Shown: one piece after another, positions 63,838 to 64,000 of the stretch | Layout of the letters: each line of letters opens with the position of its first letter | How positions within the stretch are numbered: position 1 is the stretch's first letter | Assembly: GCF_019925205.1 (NCBI RefSeq) | Contig: NC_083565.1 | Span: 19,930,241 to 19,994,240, forward strand | Direction of reading: 5' to 3' | Length of the DNA: 64,000 nt | DNA from: Metopolophium dirhodum | Lineage: Eukaryota; Arthropoda; Insecta; Hemiptera; Aphididae | Translations under genes and position numbers: made by a program | The notes under the pieces: generated by a model | What the model saw: only the letters and a program-made list of their open reading frames with translations | What the model was told of the DNA's origin: nothing | Database searches by the model: none

Positions 63838-64000
63838 ATCCGCTGCTGCAGACTTTGATCATTTGTCACGGGTCCGCCATCGCCGCCGACACACCGTGTA
63901 CATAGGTACTTACAGCTATCTCATATCCGGACGCGCGGGCGTTGTATAATATAATCTTTCTCAGTTCACGACACACGCCACATGGGTAATATATTATATA

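Larger units (their letters stand above)
59004..64000. other. Simple-sequence-rich region without a supported gene
   Basis: Holds many microsatellites and CpG-containing patches (59100-59420, 59580-59610 and 63540-63940). Small frames at 59820-60479, 61303-61494, 62144-62398 and 63767-63949 show no domains, and several overlap on the same strand. It may be upstream DNA of the ZP gene or the flank of a gene beyond the window. Confidence 0.5.

Noticed and set aside
59202..64000. tRNA or other small RNA genes in the right-hand region
   Set aside because: I found no convincing B-box or cloverleaf by eye; a tRNA scan would be needed to settle it.

Overview
This is a nuclear insect DNA window with no bacterial features. 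It is very AT-rich, with introns of several kilobases, GT-AG splice sites, hAT and LINE relics, and runs of CCTA/TAGG-type sequence. The repertoire looks aphid-like (Hemiptera), but that is inference from overall style and not a database match.

Layout. Positions 1-14380 are one unbroken satellite array of about 180-240 bp monomers in higher-order blocks, with no genes. Positions 15138-23831 are bounded by two inverted arms of about 480 bp. Between the arms lie a promoter-like GC-rich block with a possible first exon (about 16230-16551) and a complete but dead hAT transposon (18398-23222) with perfect 14 bp terminal inverted repeats and 8 bp target duplications. From about 23.9 to 33.2 kb there are only decayed repeats: a LINE 3' fragment, three diverged copies of an exon-like unit, a foldback palindrome and a composite repeat.

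Two host genes are recognisable, both on the minus strand. At 34755-36196 a five-exon gene joins a novel membrane-spanning N-terminus to the start of a trimethylguanosine synthase (TGS1) methyltransferase domain. That domain is cut off by a 903 bp hAT-like nonautonomous element, on whose far side lies an inverted, decayed copy of TGS1 exon 4 and its intron. At 41179-57932 seven exons encode a zona pellucida (ZP) domain transmembrane protein of the apical extracellular matrix type. All its splice phases agree. Its signal-peptide exon is not certain; a weak candidate lies at about 58980-59003.

The ZP introns and the 36.8-49.4 kb stretch carry more mobile relics: three LINE 3' ends, two MITEs with clear terminal inverted repeats, and one isolated hAT end. 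From 59 to 64 kb there is simple-sequence DNA and GC-richer patches but no gene I can defend. The two host genes show no functional link. The most unusual items are the chimeric truncated TGS1 locus and the satellite higher-order structure.
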